Below, in pieces: positions 61,621 to 64,000 of a stretch of DNA of 64,000 nt (within the stretch, counting starts at the first letter, position 1; every line of letters begins with the position of its first letter). The translations under genes and the position numbers were made by a program. Below the pieces are notes generated by a model. The model was given only the letters and a program-made list of their open reading frames with translations. It did no database searches and was not told where the DNA came from. The DNA comes from Epiperipatus broadwayi (taxonomy: Eukaryota; Onychophora; Udeonychophora; Euonychophora; Peripatidae). The DNA lies in the NCBI GenBank assembly GCA_028023455.1, contig JAQFVV010012423.1, positions 1,056,001 to 1,120,000 on the forward strand. The letters run 5' to 3'.

Positions 61621-63369
61621 ATCTTAAATCTCTTATTTAAAAAATGGATTTTACCTTCTGGTATTTGACAAATATTCTAATCCATCATGTATTAAAGTTT
61701 TATTATAATGTGACTAATTCATCTCTAGTTAAATATTGGTTTGGACAAAACCCTGCTTGATTATTATTTTTATTTCTTTTTATTAGTGTCTATATATATA
61801 TTTTTTTTCATAATGATTTTGGCCACTGGTTTCTCTGTTTTATTTTAAAATTCAAACATTATGTTTCATAACAACAAATCAGAACAATCAAGATACAGTG
61901 CTTAGATCTTTTAAAATCTAAGATTATTTAATATATATATATATATATATTTACTTAAGAGACATTTTCTAAATTTGCTACTTTTTTGAAAAATATTATA
62001 CACTGTATACTGCTTAAAGATTTTTTATTTTATCTGTTTTGATTATGAAATAAAGACTCTTTGAATACATTCAATAAAGTGAAAAAGAGAAAAAAACAAA
62101 GTTATAAAAAAAATGAAAAATATATATTTAGAAGTGATAAAGATATTGTTTTTATCTAGATTGATATATAATTTTGGCTATAATTAATTGTATAAATACA
62201 GTCATCGTCTTATATCTATGGAAACATTTCAAGGCTTTGAAAACATATCAAAGAAAAAAAGTAAAAATTGTCAATTTGAATTCATAAATTTTATGCAAGC
62301 TTTTGTTGGTATGGATGCTCTCACAACTCGTCTCTTTGCCATGACCACTTAATGTATAAATCTTATTGAATTCAATTAGTTAAGTTATTACTTATATATA
62401 TATAAAACTACATTATTATTATTTTTTTTTGGAAATTATTTTATTTTTTAATGTATACATTTTAAAAATCAAATGATATTGTATATGTCTACATAATACT
62501 AAGAAAATATTATAGGTGATAGAGCTAATCATTAATCACAATTTCAGGCATCCATGGAAATAATTGGAAATAAATGAAATAGATACAGAGAAACTAACAT
62601 ATGTATATAATATGTGTGTGGGGTCATAATTATTAAAAATATTTATATACATTAAACAACTTAATCTTTTCTAGTTTTGGTAAAAAGCTTTTACATTTGA
62701 TACCTATAATTTTTTTATTTCATTTGAAAAGTTGTAAATCATCTTTCAAATTATTAATTCACCTCAGCCTTTTGTTAAACAAATTATTATGTTTTATTAC
62801 TATATTTATATCTGCTGAAATTGTGTAAAGAAGTTATTAGTCAAAAATATAATCTGAAGTGCTGTCAATAAATATGAAATATAAAACCATTGTTAAATTG
62901 TTTGACTGCTGCTATTAAACTAAATATTATCCAGTTTAATAATCAAATACTTATTTTTAAAGTTTAATAACTAAATTTATATATTTTAAAATGTTGATTT
63001 CAAGTTATTGTAGCTGTTCAGTTCTTTTTTTCCCCTTTTAACTCTGAAACTCCTAAAAACAATTTATATTGAAAGGACAAAAGTACAAATAATACAACTT
63101 GTATGCACTATCATAAAATTATCTTTTTCTCTCTTTAGGCAGAGAATTCACATACATATATGTGTAATGATAGATCCATAAAAAAATATAAAAGGGCAAC
63201 AAAATCTGAATCATGCTTTCAAAATTTGATGTTTTTTTTTAACATATAGATTTCCTGTTGTTGTTTATTTTTCTATTTTCATTGAATGTTATGCAAGATT
63301 TTTTTCCATATATAAATGCTGTTTATACATATAAACTTAATACATATATACTGTGGCTTCTTCTTGTAG
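61621..63369. other. AT-rich non-coding DNA
   Basis: Short TA runs (61931-61951) and no recognised genes. If the Argonaute-like fragment to the right is an exon, part of this would be intron. Confidence 0.4.
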
Positions 63370-63670
63370 ATTAATTAGATTTTACAATAAGGATGTGAAA
63401 GCATTATCATTAAAACAATATATAAAGCTTCCAGGTCATGAAAGTGTTGGTTGAAATATAGTTTTAAGAGTTAGTCACTTTCCTATCAATATACAACCTG
63501 GGTATATTCACCACTATGATGTTAAATTTGAGGATGGGAAAATGCTAACAAGGATCAACAAAATAGCATTTAAAGAATTACTTAAAAGTGATAATGGGAT
63601 GAAGAACCTTTATCCAATTTTTGATGAAGAAAAGAGTAGAATCAAATCAAATTTTGCTTACATTTTTTAA
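63370..63670 (+). pseudogene. Argonaute N-terminal domain fragment, decayed
   Basis: Plus-strand frame of 100 codons starting just after a good 3' splice site (GGCTTCTTCTTGTAG, ending 63369). It reads KLPGHESVG, an in-frame TGA at 63452-63454, then NIVLRVSHFPINIQ, GYIHHYDVKFEDGK and PIFDEEKSRIKSN, ending in TAA at 63668-63670. This is the pattern of the Argonaute N domain: Pro-Gly-x-x-x-Val-Gly, then a Leu/Phe-Pro-Ile strand, the HHYDV motif and a final FDG-K-like motif. The TGA sits where family members usually have Arg after Val-Gly (a CGA to TGA change is possible), and the FDG glycine is Glu here. No downstream Argonaute domains are visible in the last 330 bp. A dead duplicate or retrocopy, or an exon with an error, are the alternatives. 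Confidence 0.7.
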
Positions 63671-64000
63671 AAACTTGTAACACATTTTTTAATATCCTAT
63701 ATGTTCCACAGATATTTTGACAATTAAATCAATTTAGATAAAAAGTTAAAATGTTTTAACTAACCTATTGTGGAACTTAGATTTCTCCAAATCAAAGATA
63801 TTACGAGACTTACCTATCACTATGTGATGACTGTGATTGCATGATCAAATAATGACTTTAAAATTTGATTTGACTGATATTCTATTAATCAATATTTTTT
63901 TTGAAAGAATTTTTTTATTTTTTGCATTTTTATTATTGATAGTTTATTGATGAATTGCACCACATAGTAATTACTGTACTTCACACAAAAATTAGGATTC
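63671..64000. other. Right edge, AT-rich
   Basis: No donor site in frame with the Argonaute-like fragment and no further domain seen. A short inverted pair (TGTTCCACAG near 63702, CTATTGTGGAAC near 63766) is present. Confidence 0.35.

Overview
This is nuclear DNA from a strongly AT-rich eukaryote, most likely an invertebrate animal. The evidence is the set of metazoan transposons present (an RTE-type LINE, a Penelope-like element with a GIY-YIG domain, and a ZMYM1-like hAT transposase), long TA and AAT microsatellites, spliced exons with canonical GT/AG borders, and no bacterial-style operons or ribosome binding sites. The species cannot be named from sequence alone. Almost every short open frame is a chance product of AT-rich DNA or of microsatellites.

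Layout. 0-11 kb: two decayed 3' ends of one LINE family (about 0.07-0.72 and 10.4-11.1 kb), a possible solo LTR or promoter-like islet (4-5 kb), and two strong fold-back elements (5.75-6.29 and 7.58-8.11 kb). 11.4-16 kb: a decayed hAT transposase (minus strand), a fold-back carrying a hammerhead-like motif, and two consecutive in-phase minus-strand exons of an unidentified host gene (16014-15877 and 14056-13973). 16-35 kb: mostly featureless AT-rich DNA with LINE and fold-back fragments, a 206-bp tandem duplication and tRNA-like SINE fragments. 35.8-38 kb: a palindrome with a hammerhead-like centre, then a dispersed repeat (called family A here) in two near-identical copies 473 bp apart. 41.5-44.6 kb: an RTE LINE copy whose 5' half is inverted in front of its 3' half, the classic twin-priming arrangement. 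44.7-46.3 kb: two fold-backs, the second enclosing a Penelope-like GIY-YIG endonuclease fragment between inverted arms of about 200 bp. 47.3-50.5 kb: a nearly intact RTE LINE broken by one nonsense codon and one frameshift in a T run. 51.2-59.35 kb: a giant inverted-repeat structure, with arms of about 3 kb around a 2-kb centre that contains a 367-bp AAT microsatellite. 61.3-61.6 kb: another family A copy. 63.37-63.67 kb: a decayed Argonaute N-domain fragment at a good 3' splice site.

How it fits together. The window is a transposon graveyard inside or between host genes. The only host-derived coding evidence is the two minus-strand exons near 14-16 kb and the Argonaute-like fragment near the right edge. 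The main theme is inverted-repeat DNA: at least ten separate fold-back structures from 80 bp to 8 kb. Four of them share a layout of hammerhead-like core, AATAAA and T-rich tail, which links the short palindromes to the Penelope-like element.
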